A DNA stretch of 64,000 bases from a virus. Below are positions 53,853 to 61,908 of the stretch, in pieces. Position 1 is the stretch's first letter. Every line of letters begins with the position of its first letter. Location: positions 62,001-126,000 of IMG/VR virus record IMGVR_UViG_3300036861_001052; one strand, given 5' to 3'. The position numbers and the translations under genes were made by a program. The notes below the pieces were generated by a model. The model ran no database searches. It worked only from the letters and a program-made list of their open reading frames with translations, and had not been told where the DNA came from.

Positions 53853-56800
53853 AACGGCGCTGTCATCGCCGTCATCATGCGGAGCGGGCTCGGCATGACC
53901 TCGCTCGCGCTCCGGATGGGGCGGAGCCCTGCCTCGAAGGCGTTCCGGGTGAGGAGGCGCCTCGGTGGGGCGTTCGGCAGGAGCTCTTCGTCCTCGTCCT
54001 CGCCGCCGACGGAGAAGTAGGTCTGGGGCGCTTTGGGCGCCTCGAGCACGGCTCTTCGTGGGCCCCCCTCCCGCGAGACGACCACGGTCGGCCGGCGCCG
54101 CATGACCTGAATATTGCCGCTCTCGACGGCAGATCGAGCGATGGCCTCGGTGACGTCCGGGCTCGGGAGGGCAATTTCTGCCCGGACGGAATCCTGGACG
54201 AGCCCTGCCTCGAGCACTTCGGCCGCTCCTGCCTCGTCGAGGCCCTCCTCGACGGCGATCCGGCGGAGGTCGTCCTCGCGGAGATCTTCGCTACTCCGGA
54301 GGATCCTGCGGGAGGCCTGCCGGAAGCCCGCCAGGTAGCGGAGGCGCGCCTTTTGTCCCGAGAGGCCGAGCTCGGCGGCGAGCCGCTTCTCGACTACCTC
54401 GGGGCAGGGAACGATCCAGGCGATGTAGGAGAGCATGACCGAGTAGAGAAGGCTGTACTCACTCGAGCGCTCGCCGCCGCGCAGGACGGGGATCCCATGG
54501 CGCCGGACGTGCTCCCACATGCCGCGCGCCGCCCTCCGCATCACGCACTCCGAGTCCCGCCCGTCGTAGCGGCGCCCGAACTCCTCTCGGAACGCCGCCG
54601 TGTGCACGATGGTCCGCTTCTTCGTGTCGATCCGGAAGGAGTCCTTGTCGAAGAGCGTGCTCCGGAGAATGTTGGCGTCGACGAGCTCGACACTAGCCGA
54701 TGGAAACGCCGCACGCAGGAGCGCCTCGATGCGGGCGTCGAGGGGCCTCGGGAGAGACGGCCGCTCCACCTTCGGATCGCCGACGCCGAGTGCGGCGAGC
54801 CTTTCCGTGATGAGCTTGAGGGTCTCGCGCTCCCGCTCGGCCTCGTCTTTTTCTTTGGCGCGCGACGCCTTCCGGAGCGACTCGACGCTCTCGTAGTAGC
54901 CCTTGAGGAGCTCGCGGGCTTCGCTGACTTGGATCTTCATCGCCTCCTCGGCGAAGCCGACTTCGGCGGAGCGCTCTTTCTCGCGCGCCACCGACAGATC
55001 CTGCCCCGTGATGGATCCGATCCATTTCAGAAACCAGGAAAACTCCTCCGGACTCTTGTCGTAGATGTCGCGCACGGGATCATCTGCGAGAAACCAATCC
55101 GGGAGCTCTTCGGCCGGGCTCACGCCGACGAGAGAGGCCTCGGCAAACTTCTCCATGAAGGCCGTCCACTCTTCGTCGTCCCGCTCGCTCCCACGCGGCC
55201 GCTCGATGTGCTCGAACGCCCGCACCGTCGTCGTGTAGCGCTCGGCGTTCTGCTCGAGCCAGCGGGCGAGGTAGTCGTCGTCGTGGGCGCGGATGTCTTT
55301 ACCGACCCGCGCTTCCGCATCGAACGGCACGAACCGAAACTTCCCCTTCGTGCCGCGGGATAGGCCCCGCTGGATCTCCTGGAACGCTCCCCACCACCGG
55401 TCGAGCCCGAAGGCTTTCGTCGGCGAGGTCTTCATCCACTCGGCGCGAAGAGCCTCGACTTTGGCAAACAGCGTGGGCGCTTTGATCTCCGAATAGAGCT
55501 GCTCGCCCGCGAAGACCGGCAAGGGGGGCACCGTGACCGTCTTCGTCTTCCCCTCCTTGTCCCGTACGGTGACCGTGACTTCTCCGTGCTTGGAGGCAGA
55601 GCCGCGCGCAAACCACGGAAGGAGCGAGAGCTCGCCGAGGCCGTAGCTCAAGGGCCACGGGTCGTAGTGCTCGCCGAGCCAGTGGTCTGCCTGCACCATG
55701 TCCTTGCCACGGCGCTCGTAGAGCGCGACCGTGCCAGGGCTCTTTCCCTGGCGGGGCTCGACGCGGGTGAAGTGGATCTTTTCTCGCGCTTCGTCGCGGT
55801 GCGAGCCCGGTGGGGCGCCGATGTCCGCGTACGCGTAGAAGGGGGAGCCGCGGGAGATGTCCTTCTTCGGCGGCGCGGGCGGCTCCTCGTCCTCGGCGAT
55901 CGCGACGAGGCCTCCCTCTGTCGCGGGCTCGGGCCCCATCTTCGGCGACTCGGCGACGAGAGTCGGATCGGCCTCTTCCCTGGCTTGGACGCCGTAGGTC
56001 TCGATGACTCGCGCGGGGGGAGGCACGGCCGGCGGCGTCCCGGCAGCCGCCCCGCCGGCAATGTACTCGAGGATCTCGTTTTGGCCGGACAGCACATCGA
56101 GCTCGCGTTCGTCTTCGATGTAGCCCTCGGTCACGACCACGCTCGAGTGACCGAGGATGCTCTGGATCTCCCGGATGGGTTTCCCCCGCTTCGACATCGC
56201 CGTCGCGGCGAAGTGCCGGAAGGCGTGGCTGTAGACGAGGCGGCTCTCCTCTGCCGAGAGGCCCGCTTTCTCGGCGATGCGCTTTAGAAGCGCCCGGAGA
56301 CACCACCTCGACATGGGCCGGCTGTGAGCGGGCCGCACGTTGGGTTTCATCTCCTGATACTGCGAGGGGGAGTTCGCTCCCCAGAAAGCGACCGGAGGAA
56401 AGAGCGGCGCGTCGGTCTCTTCGGAGAGCGCCCGGTAGCGCCAGGCTGCGCCCCCGCGCGGGACGTAGAGCTGCCCCTTCGGATCCTCGGACTGAGCGCC
56501 GGGGGGCGCCGCGCGCGCCGCGAGGGCCGACTGAAAGTCGTAGAGCGATCGGAGCGCGTACGGCGGGTAGGGAAGCCTGTGATGGACGCCGCCCTTCCGG
56601 ACGAGCTCGACCATGACGGGAGCTGTGCGCGGCTCGAGCCAGCCGGGCGTCCTCTCGAGCTCGGTCGCCTTCGGCTTCTCGCGAGTGAGCCGGCGGGCCT
56701 CGGTGGCTCGGACTCCCGTGAGGACCAGAAACCAGAAGATGGCGGCGTCGCGCTTTTCGACGAGCGAAGGCCCGCCGGTCGCGGCGAGGAGGCGCTCGAC

Positions 56801-57688
56801 TATCGCCGGGGTGAGCCTGGGGCGCCGTGCGCGCGCGGCGCGCTTGTCGGCAGAGAGGCCGCGGGAGACTCGCGCCGAGATCTCGTCGAAGACGTTCGTG
56901 CGAACGAGGGGCTCTACGTCCACGTCGGCGCGGGCGAGCTCGGTCCATAGGCGGGAGAGAGCCGCGAGCCGGAGCGCAATCGCCGAGCGTCCGAGCGGCC
57001 GCGGCACGGGCAGGCTGTAGATGAAGATGTCTTCGAGCGGGACTTCTTTCGTGCCGCCGCCGTCGCGCGGCACGGTCACGGTAAAGACGTCGATGCCGAT
57101 CTGGGAGTTCTCCTTACGGAGCTCGGAGAGGGTCGGCGACCGGACGAGGAGATCGTGGAGCACCATGCGGCCGAGCTCGCTCGCGAGCCAGGTCCGGAGG
57201 CCGACGCCGCCCTCGTGGGCGCGCGCGAGCCCCGCCGGAAGGCCGGCGAGGATGCTCTCGAGATCGGCCGAGCCGAGAGACTTCACTAGATCGTAGAGCG
57301 CCAGCCGCTCGGGCTGGTCACCGTCCCTGAGGCGCTCTCCCTCGAGCGTGAAGGATTTGGTCGCGAGCCACTCGACGTAGTCCTCGGCGTCCTTCCGGCT
57401 CACCTCCCGCGGCAGGACCACCCGGCGCTTGACCGTTGCGCTCCACTCGAAAAATTCCGCGATGGCGCGGCCGTACTCCTCCCTGGTCCGGGGTGAGTAC
57501 CTGCCCACATAGGAGCTGTAGCGGCCGCCCGGCGCGTCGGGGCCGGCGATGCGGCTCAAGATCTCCGCGTACCTCTCGGTGACCTTGCGGCTCCCCTCGC
57601 CAAAGGCCTCGGTCCACCGCTCGAGAGCCTCCGGGGTGCGCTTGCCCCTCGCGAGCGCAAGCTCCGGACGGTTCCGACCGAGCATCAC
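53849..57688 (-). CDS. Giant tyrosine recombinase, 1279 aa
   Basis: Residues about 70-290 contain a core-binding-like region with long insertions. The catalytic domain at about 290-530 has R327 (LTGVRATEARRL), K365 (VRKGGVHHRLPY), H488 and R491 (SHAFRHFAATAM), H514 (LGHSSVVV) and Y523 (EGYI): the full set. About 750 further residues carry no domain I recognise. Normal XerC/D-type enzymes have about 300 residues. Start GTG 57688 or ATG 57685, directly behind a TATGGT box. It could integrate the virus, resolve dimers or move a segment. Confidence 0.85.
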   Translation of the reverse strand: MMLGRNRPELALARGKRTPEALERWTEAFGEGSRKVTERYAEILSRIAGPDAPGGRYSSYVGRYSPRTREEYGRAIAEFFEWSATVKRRVVLPREVSRKDAEDYVEWLATKSFTLEGERLRDGDQPERLALYDLVKSLGSADLESILAGLPAGLARAHEGGVGLRTWLASELGRMVLHDLLVRSPTLSELRKENSQIGIDVFTVTVPRDGGGTKEVPLEDIFIYSLPVPRPLGRSAIALRLAALSRLWTELARADVDVEPLVRTNVFDEISARVSRGLSADKRAARARRPRLTPAIVERLLAATGGPSLVEKRDAAIFWFLVLTGVRATEARRLTREKPKATELERTPGWLEPRTAPVMVELVRKGGVHHRLPYPPYALRSLYDFQSALAARAAPPGAQSEDPKGQLYVPRGGAAWRYRALSEETDAPLFPPVAFWGANSPSQYQEMKPNVRPAHSRPMSRWCLRALLKRIAEKAGLSAEESRLVYSHAFRHFAATAMSKRGKPIREIQSILGHSSVVVTEGYIEDERELDVLSGQNEILEYIAGGAAAGTPPAVPPPARVIETYGVQAREEADPTLVAESPKMGPEPATEGGLVAIAEDEEPPAPPKKDISRGSPFYAYADIGAPPGSHRDEAREKIHFTRVEPRQGKSPGTVALYERRGKDMVQADHWLGEHYDPWPLSYGLGELSLLPWFARGSASKHGEVTVTVRDKEGKTKTVTVPPLPVFAGEQLYSEIKAPTLFAKVEALRAEWMKTSPTKAFGLDRWWGAFQEIQRGLSRGTKGKFRFVPFDAEARVGKDIRAHDDDYLARWLEQNAERYTTTVRAFEHIERPRGSERDDEEWTAFMEKFAEASLVGVSPAEELPDWFLADDPVRDIYDKSPEEFSWFLKWIGSITGQDLSVAREKERSAEVGFAEEAMKIQVSEARELLKGYYESVESLRKASRAKEKDEAERERETLKLITERLAALGVGDPKVERPSLPRPLDARIEALLRAAFPSASVELVDANILRSTLFDKDSFRIDTKKRTIVHTAAFREEFGRRYDGRDSECVMRRAARGMWEHVRRHGIPVLRGGERSSEYSLLYSVMLSYIAWIVPCPEVVEKRLAAELGLSGQKARLRYLAGFRQASRRILRSSEDLREDDLRRIAVEEGLDEAGAAEVLEAGLVQDSVRAEIALPSPDVTEAIARSAVESGNIQVMRRRPTVVVSREGGPRRAVLEAPKAPQTYFSVGGEDEDEELLPNAPPRRLLTRNAFEAGLRPIRSASEVMPSPLRMMTAMTAPF

Positions 57689-57745
57689 GTTACCATAATC
57701 CTCGAGCCGCTCGATTCCTAGCGGCGTTTGGGCTTAGAGTCGGGT
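57689..57745. promoter_or_regulatory. Divergent promoter region
   Basis: Plus strand: TAGAGT at 57735-57740, five bases ahead of GTG 57746; the -35 match is weak. Minus strand: TATGGT at 57697-57692, three bases ahead of GTG 57688. Both units would be leaderless. The arms CGAGCCGCTCG form a short dyad between them. Confidence 0.45.
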
Positions 57746-58180
57746 GTGCTCCATGCCTCCCGTATCACCGACGATCTCTGGGTCGGCTCCGCTCCGCCTC
57801 CCGGGCACTACTGGGGACGCTTCGACGTGCTGGTCCTCGTCTCGAGCGAGTACCAGCCGGCGTCCCGAGGCTTCCCCGGGCTCATCGTCCGGCGCTTCCC
57901 CTTCGACGACACGGAAGCCATGTCGAAGGCCGACGTAGAAGCGGCCTGGCGCGCCGCCGTCGCCGTCGCCGAGGATATCCTCGCTGGCCACCGCGTGCTC
58001 GTGACGTGCAACATGGGCCGGAACCGCTCCGCGCTCGTCGGCGCGCTCGCCCTTCACATGCTGACGGGCATGTCGGGTGAGAAGGCGGCGAAGATCGTCC
58101 GCTCTAAACGGGTCGACGCCCTCGGCGTCCGTGCCCTCTCGAACCCGACGTTCCGAGCGTTTCTTCGGAAACTGCCTTGA
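57746..58180 (+). CDS. Dual-specificity phosphatase-like protein
   Basis: 144 aa from GTG 57746. VLVTCNMGRNRSALVGAL holds C88 and R94 in the C-x5-R loop, followed by Ser; FDDTEAMS near residue 54 could give the general acid. The histidine before the cysteine is Thr here, a known variation. It would remove phosphate from proteins or other phosphoesters. Divergent from the giant recombinase. TTG 57728 is the alternative start but lies before the -10 box. Confidence 0.75.
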   Translation: MLHASRITDDLWVGSAPPPGHYWGRFDVLVLVSSEYQPASRGFPGLIVRRFPFDDTEAMSKADVEAAWRAAVAVAEDILAGHRVLVTCNMGRNRSALVGALALHMLTGMSGEKAAKIVRSKRVDALGVRALSNPTFRAFLRKLP

Positions 58181-58436
58181 GGGCGTAGCGGCCGGCCTGG
58201 ATGTCCGTCGCCCAGCGATTGTAGAGCGACTGCTCGATGAGCCGGTAGTGCCCGGACCAGGCTTCTTCGAGCCGGAAGGCGAAGAGGTCCCAGTCGATCT
58301 TTTCCGTGAGCCTCGGATCTCCTGGCCACGCGGCCTTGAGGTAGCGGGAGAGATCTTCTTCGTTGACGGCGAGCGGGTAGACGGCGCTCGTCCGGGTCAC
58401 CTTGTTGATCTTCGTGCGGTGCTTCGGCGGTCTCAT
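58104..58436 (-). CDS. Hypothetical protein, 110 aa
   Basis: Basic N-terminus (MRPPKHRTKINKVTRTSAV), then a Trp-rich helical part (DWDLFAFRLEEAWSGHYRL). The last 26 codons overlap the phosphatase gene on the other strand; the true end could only be here, as no earlier stop exists. Last gene of the leftward operon. Confidence 0.55.
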   Translation of the reverse strand: MRPPKHRTKINKVTRTSAVYPLAVNEEDLSRYLKAAWPGDPRLTEKIDWDLFAFRLEEAWSGHYRLIEQSLYNRWATDIQAGRYALKAVSEETLGTSGSRGHGRRGRRPV

Positions 58437-58600
58437 CGCTTCGCCGCCTCCGGCTTCGGGTAGATGCGGCCCGAGTACGTGTACTCGAGCACGGTGACCT
58501 TCTGGCCCTTGGCCCAGACGTCGAAGCCCTCGAGAGGCGCCTTCTCGAGCAGGTAGTGCTCACCGTTTTCGCGGATGATGACCCAGATGTGCTCGTTCAT
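58433..58600 (-). CDS. Hypothetical protein, 55 aa
   Basis: MNEHIWVIIRENGEHYLLEK, then VWAKGQKVTVLEYTYSG: two beta hairpins with a Lys-rich end. Overlaps its neighbours by four bases on both sides, which supports coding. Unknown. Confidence 0.55.
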   Translation of the reverse strand: MNEHIWVIIRENGEHYLLEKAPLEGFDVWAKGQKVTVLEYTYSGRIYPKPEAAKR

Positions 58601-58872
58601 GGGCGGTTCTCCTCCATGAGGCCGGAGGCGACAAGCGCCGCTTCGGTGGCAGCGAGACGCGCTTCCAGGCGTTTGATGTGCTGGTGAGCGCAGGCAATCT
58701 CGTGCCCGCGGGCCTCTATGTCGCTCAACCCGCGTCCGCCAAAGGCCAACTCGCGTCCGCACAAGGAACACGCGACTACAACGGATGGGGGCGGTGGCGG
58801 CGCACGCACTGGCCCCATCATATCCGGTGGCTGCTTCACGTGGCTCATGGGGTCCTTTCTGGTGCCGCTCAC
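58597..58872 (-). CDS. Small zinc-finger-like protein with coiled helix
   Basis: 91 aa. After a Pro-rich start, ACSLCGRELAFGGRG and HEIACAHQHIKRLEARL give two Cys, one Cys and two His that could coordinate zinc, followed by a helix. Start at 58872 or 58848. Unknown. Confidence 0.55.
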   Translation of the reverse strand: MSGTRKDPMSHVKQPPDMMGPVRAPPPPPSVVVACSLCGRELAFGGRGLSDIEARGHEIACAHQHIKRLEARLAATEAALVASGLMEENRP

Positions 58873-59337
58873 CTAGGCACCGGCTTTATGTCGCAATGCC
58901 TCCGCTAGCTCCTGGTTCTGCGGGGCCAGGAGAGCGGAGCGCAGGCGAAGCTCATCACTCGCGTCCGCCGCGCCAATGGATCGTAGAAAATCGATCATGA
59001 CGCCGATGACGAGTGCGTTCGTCGGCTCCGGCGTCTTACGGTAGTCGAACGCGCCCGCCATCAGCGTCACTTCTGCAAACGTTGCGTACGGAGCGAGCCT
59101 ATCCTCCAGGTCCTCTGCGCTCGTGTACCCGCGCGGAGAACGCACCTCGCGACCTGTGGCGGCGGCCACAATCGCGACACCAGCGAGAATCTGGCTCGGG
59201 TCCAAAGTCTTCCACTGCCCCACCGTCCGTTCCTTGGTGGAGGGCTTAGCCTTGCGCCTGATCTGGTGTTTCCGGTTTGCTGGCTTCGACTGCTTCAGTC
59301 CCAAATCGGGGTTCGCTGAACGTGATCCGCTCACCAT
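58873..59337 (-). CDS. Hypothetical protein, 154 aa
   Basis: Basic tail of 45 residues (KQSKPANRKHQIRRKAKPST), then a helical domain (ILAGVAIVAAATGREVRSP, FAEVTLMAGAFDYRKTPEP). It stops one base before the next gene. Unknown. Confidence 0.55.
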   Translation of the reverse strand: MVSGSRSANPDLGLKQSKPANRKHQIRRKAKPSTKERTVGQWKTLDPSQILAGVAIVAAATGREVRSPRGYTSAEDLEDRLAPYATFAEVTLMAGAFDYRKTPEPTNALVIGVMIDFLRSIGAADASDELRLRSALLAPQNQELAEALRHKAGA

Positions 59338-59570
59338 GACTCATAATCCGACACGTCGGCCTCCTTCCCGCAGCCCTGGCACTTCACGACGATCTTCGTG
59401 CCGATGCCCGTCGCTGTGAAGCGAAGCGTGAAGTCCAGCGCCGGACCGTGGTGCTTCTTCACGAACGCCGCGATGCTCTTGCGCTCGACGTCTGACACAC
59501 GGAACCAGTCTCGCTGGTCAGAAACAACCGGCGCGGCCTTCTTACGGCTCCGCTGAGTACCCTGCTTCAT
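59331..59570 (-). CDS. Zinc-binding hypothetical protein, 79 aa
   Basis: Basic start (MKQGTQRSRKKAAPVVSDQR), a helix, beta strands (LDFTLRFTATGIGTKIVV) and one CxxC (KCQGCGKEADV). It begins MKQ like two neighbours, as if the starts were copied. Unknown. Confidence 0.55.
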   Translation of the reverse strand: MKQGTQRSRKKAAPVVSDQRDWFRVSDVERKSIAAFVKKHHGPALDFTLRFTATGIGTKIVVKCQGCGKEADVSDYESW

Positions 59571-59788
59571 CTTCGCGACCCCTTCTTGGTGCTCCTGAGT
59601 AGCGATGCCTGTTTATAAAAAGCTAATTCCAGGATGCGCAGTGTTTCGTTGATCGACGGCGTGACCGCTCCAAGCGTCAAGACACGGGCCTCGTTCACTG
59701 CATGTGCGGCACGCAATGCCTGAATGGCGGACGTGCACCCGACTTGTCGAACGGCGTTCCGTACTCCGGTAGCGTCCTGCTTCATCAT
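59567..59788 (-). CDS. Hypothetical helical protein, 73 aa
   Basis: Starts MMKQDATGVRNAVRQ; the sequence ATGAAGCAGGACGCTAC at its start recurs 17 for 17 bases at 60300-60316. Helical with a basic end. Overlaps the next gene by four bases. Unknown. Confidence 0.5.
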   Translation of the reverse strand: MMKQDATGVRNAVRQVGCTSAIQALRAAHAVNEARVLTLGAVTPSINETLRILELAFYKQASLLRSTKKGSRR

Positions 59789-59790
59789 GA

Positions 59791-60021
59791 CTAGTTGAGT
59801 CCTCCACCTTCGCGCGGCGTGTCGTCGAACACGACCGGCTCGACCTTATGCGGACCGCCGGGACACTTCGCGTCGCGCTGTCCCTCGTCCCAGTGCTCGC
59901 ACCGCGTCGCAGCGGAATAGACCCCCGCGTCGCATTCGGCATCGCCGAGGTTGTGATACGGCAGGTGGCGACGTGCTCCGTCCGGGCAGACGATCTCCCA
60001 ACCGCTCGCGAGCTTGCTCAT
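59791..60021 (-). CDS. Hypothetical protein, 76 aa
   Basis: MSKLASGWEIVCPDGARRHL, then cysteine and histidine residues (AECDAGVYSAATRCEHWD, KCPGGPHKVE) that may form a zinc site. The longer frame from 60111 was not chosen because it has no ribosome-binding site. Unknown. Confidence 0.5.
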   Translation of the reverse strand: MSKLASGWEIVCPDGARRHLPYHNLGDAECDAGVYSAATRCEHWDEGQRDAKCPGGPHKVEPVVFDDTPREGGGLN

Positions 60022-60071
60022 AGGTGTTCCGTCCTTCCGCGGATCAGGCCGCAACCGTGCTTCATTCTCGC

Positions 60072-60287
60072 TCACTCGTCCCCTGTGCTGACCCCGCTCA
60101 CCATCGGACACTCGTTGTCATGTTTGTTGCCTGGCGGCGACGTGTTGCAGAACAGACAATCCCCGGTGTCGCGCCACCAGTCGTAGCACGCCGCGTACAC
60201 CCAGCGTGCGCGCTCATCGCTGGGGATAGGTAGCGGCGCGACCGAAATAAACGCCGACTCCGTACTCTGCTCGTCCGTGTTTGCCAT
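60072..60287 (-). CDS. Hypothetical protein, 71 aa, with cysteine and histidine cluster
   Basis: GGAGGT is followed by three ATG codons; the third (60287) has the best spacing. Trp-rich centre (YAACYDWWRDTGDCLFC) and NKHDNECPM can form a zinc site. Unknown. Confidence 0.55.
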   Translation of the reverse strand: MANTDEQSTESAFISVAPLPIPSDERARWVYAACYDWWRDTGDCLFCNTSPPGNKHDNECPMVSGVSTGDE

Positions 60288-60312
60288 CATCATACCTCCG
60301 TAGCGTCCTGCT

Positions 60313-60639
60313 TCATTCGCGCGGCTCCGATCCGTCTTTGATCCCGGCTGCCAAGCGCGCCCATCGCCGACCCTTTTGGGTCAGCGTAATCGTTGGGGGC
60401 CATGTCAGATTGTCTTTCGTTCCGTGCGACTCAATAACCAGTCCGTGCAGCCGCAAAATGCGCAGCGTGCGCTGCTCCTTCCGCGAGACCTGATGACCCG
60501 GGCTGAATAGCGTGGTGAGCAAAAGTCGCCACTGTGGGACCGTGAGCACTTTCCTTCGATCGCGCTCCGTTGAGGCGCGACGGTCGTCAGAATCGACCGG
60601 CGCGCCCGCCTCGGAATTCGACTGAGTCTCGTGCTTCAT
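60313..60639 (-). CDS. Winged-helix-like DNA-binding protein, 108 aa
   Basis: Disordered start, then LTVPQWRLLLTTLFSPGHQV, TLRILRLHGLVIESHGTKDN and ITLTQKGRRWARLAAG: helices, a recognition helix and a wing. It resembles a small MarR-like or phage repressor-type winged helix. Overlaps the gene before it by four bases. Candidate regulator of the leftward operon. Confidence 0.6.
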   Translation of the reverse strand: MKHETQSNSEAGAPVDSDDRRASTERDRRKVLTVPQWRLLLTTLFSPGHQVSRKEQRTLRILRLHGLVIESHGTKDNLTWPPTITLTQKGRRWARLAAGIKDGSEPRE

Positions 60640-60815
60640 CTGCGAACTCCTGTTCGCGCTCTCTTGGTTGTCGCCTCTTGGTAGCGGCGAGCGACGTGCC
60701 TATCGAGGTCATCACTAGGCTTACGGAACGCCCAGATGCCGCGGCCGACATGTACCAACAGCCCTGCCTTTTTCAGGCGCTCAACAGCCCGCAATTCGCT
60801 TTTGCTTGGCTTCAT
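60636..60815 (-). CDS. Small winged-helix-like protein, 59 aa
   Basis: MKPSKSELRAVERLKKAGLL, VHVGRGIWAFRKP: a short helix pair and wing. The ATG overlaps the stop of the 29-aa membrane peptide (ATGA). Longer frame upstream rejected as it runs through that peptide gene. Confidence 0.6.
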   Translation of the reverse strand: MKPSKSELRAVERLKKAGLLVHVGRGIWAFRKPSDDLDRHVARRYQEATTKRARTGVRR

Positions 60816-60901
60816 CTCTTGCCACCGAGCCAGACCGCCAACGTACAGACGAACGTGGCTAACAGTCCGCCGACCAGAATTCCTAGGGCCAGGTCGCTCA
60901 T
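60812..60901 (-). CDS. Membrane microprotein, 29 aa
   Basis: MSDLALGILVGGLLATFVCT is followed by LAVWLGGKR. A single membrane helix fills almost the whole peptide. Both ends overlap neighbours by ATGA, a strong sign of translation in spite of the size. It may associate with a host or phage membrane protein. Confidence 0.65.
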   Translation of the reverse strand: MSDLALGILVGGLLATFVCTLAVWLGGKR

Positions 60902-61428
60902 CGTCGCGCCTCGTAGTGCCTGAGGAAGTCGAAGAGCTCTCGGTTCCACCGCGCATCCGCGAGCGCGTTGTGCTCGCCCGCCAGCTGGGGCGGGTGCCTC
61001 GGATTGCCCAGCATGTAGGAAAGCTGCTTCAGATCCAGGCAGTACTTCGGGAAATGGTTCGGGAGGCCCATCATCGTGCCGTAGAGCTGGCAGAGCGCCA
61101 CCCAGTCGTAGTCGGCGTAGTAGGCCCAGAGCTCGACGTTCCGGTCGGTCGGGATGAAAGTGGCCAGTCTGTCGCGGATGGCCTCGCGGGGCATCCAGGC
61201 GGCGTCGCCGTAAGGAGGGAGCGAGGGCAGCACGTGATGGCGGACCCAGGACGAGACGAGATGGAGCTTCGCGTTCCGGTTCACGGCGTAAAACTCCTGC
61301 CCGTCGGACGAGACGACTCCGATCGAGATGAGGTCGATGGTCTCGCCGTCCTCGTAGAACTCCGTGTCGATGAAGAATCGCGTGAAGTCGTCGCGATACT
61401 CGATCTGCTGGCCTAGCGTTACTGTCAT
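60898..61428 (-). CDS. DEDDh 3'-5' exonuclease, Rv2179c-like
   Basis: 176 aa from ATG 61428. RFFIDTEFYEDGETIDLISI gives D21 and E23 of motif I; WAYYADYDWVALCQLYG motif II; GEHNALADARWNREL motif III with His and Asp. The layout matches the Rv2179c-like exoribonuclease family found in phages and mycobacteria. It could trim RNA or degrade single-stranded nucleic acid. It is followed by two coupled small genes. Confidence 0.85.
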   Translation of the reverse strand: MTVTLGQQIEYRDDFTRFFIDTEFYEDGETIDLISIGVVSSDGQEFYAVNRNAKLHLVSSWVRHHVLPSLPPYGDAAWMPREAIRDRLATFIPTDRNVELWAYYADYDWVALCQLYGTMMGLPNHFPKYCLDLKQLSYMLGNPRHPPQLAGEHNALADARWNRELFDFLRHYEARR

Positions 61429-61688
61429 GAGAGCCTTTGTCTTATCGCCCGCTGTAGGGTTTGCACGTCGGCCGGGATGGGCTCGTCCTTGGGCCAGGGC
61501 TCGCGCTGGAGAGTCTCTCCTGTGTAGACGGAGACGCCCCCGCACTGGATGCAGACGCTCAGATCTCCGGCGGCCGGGTAGCGCGTGTGGAAGCCGGTGG
61601 CCCGGTCTTGTTTGTCTCCACAGTACGGGCACGCGGCCTCAGGCACGCGCACGCTCGGCTTCAGCTCACGGCGGACGGGGTCGGACAT
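61425..61688 (-). CDS. Zinc-ribbon protein, 87 aa
   Basis: ACPYCGDKQDRATGFH and SVCIQCGGVSVYTG hold two CxxC pairs about 26 residues apart, a standard zinc ribbon. Start MSDPVRRELKP at 61688, or ATG 61700. Overlaps the exonuclease start by four bases. Probably binds nucleic acid or a partner. Confidence 0.65.
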   Translation of the reverse strand: MSDPVRRELKPSVRVPEAACPYCGDKQDRATGFHTRYPAAGDLSVCIQCGGVSVYTGETLQREPWPKDEPIPADVQTLQRAIRQRLS

Positions 61689-61908
61689 GGTGGGACTCAT
61701 TGAGAGCCAGATCAGCGAGGCGGCTTCTGACGCGCACAGCTAGTTTCAGTAGGTCGCTCCGGAGACCGTCCGGGAGCGGGAGCGCTGTCCGCTCGATTTC
61801 TTCGATCGCGGCAAGCAGGCCGAGCCGGTAGCCGGTTCGGAGCGCCTCGTGCATGACGGGCGGGTAGGCGTCCGAGAGGAGGTCGCCGAGGCTCTCCTTC
61901 GCGGTCAC
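61666..61908 (-). CDS. Hypothetical protein, 80 aa
   Basis: Helical: MTAKESLGDLLSDAYPPVMH, RLGLLAAIEEIERTALP, LLKLAVRVRSRLADLAL. Overlaps the zinc-ribbon gene by about 20 bases and the next by four. Unknown. Confidence 0.5.
   Translation of the reverse strand: MTAKESLGDLLSDAYPPVMHEALRTGYRLGLLAAIEEIERTALPLPDGLRSDLLKLAVRVRSRLADLALNESHHVRPRPP

Noticed and set aside
55299-56948. 549-aa minus-strand ORF in another frame of the recombinase
   Set aside because: It overlaps the recombinase frame that holds the catalytic motifs; extreme Arg content marks it as a shadow.
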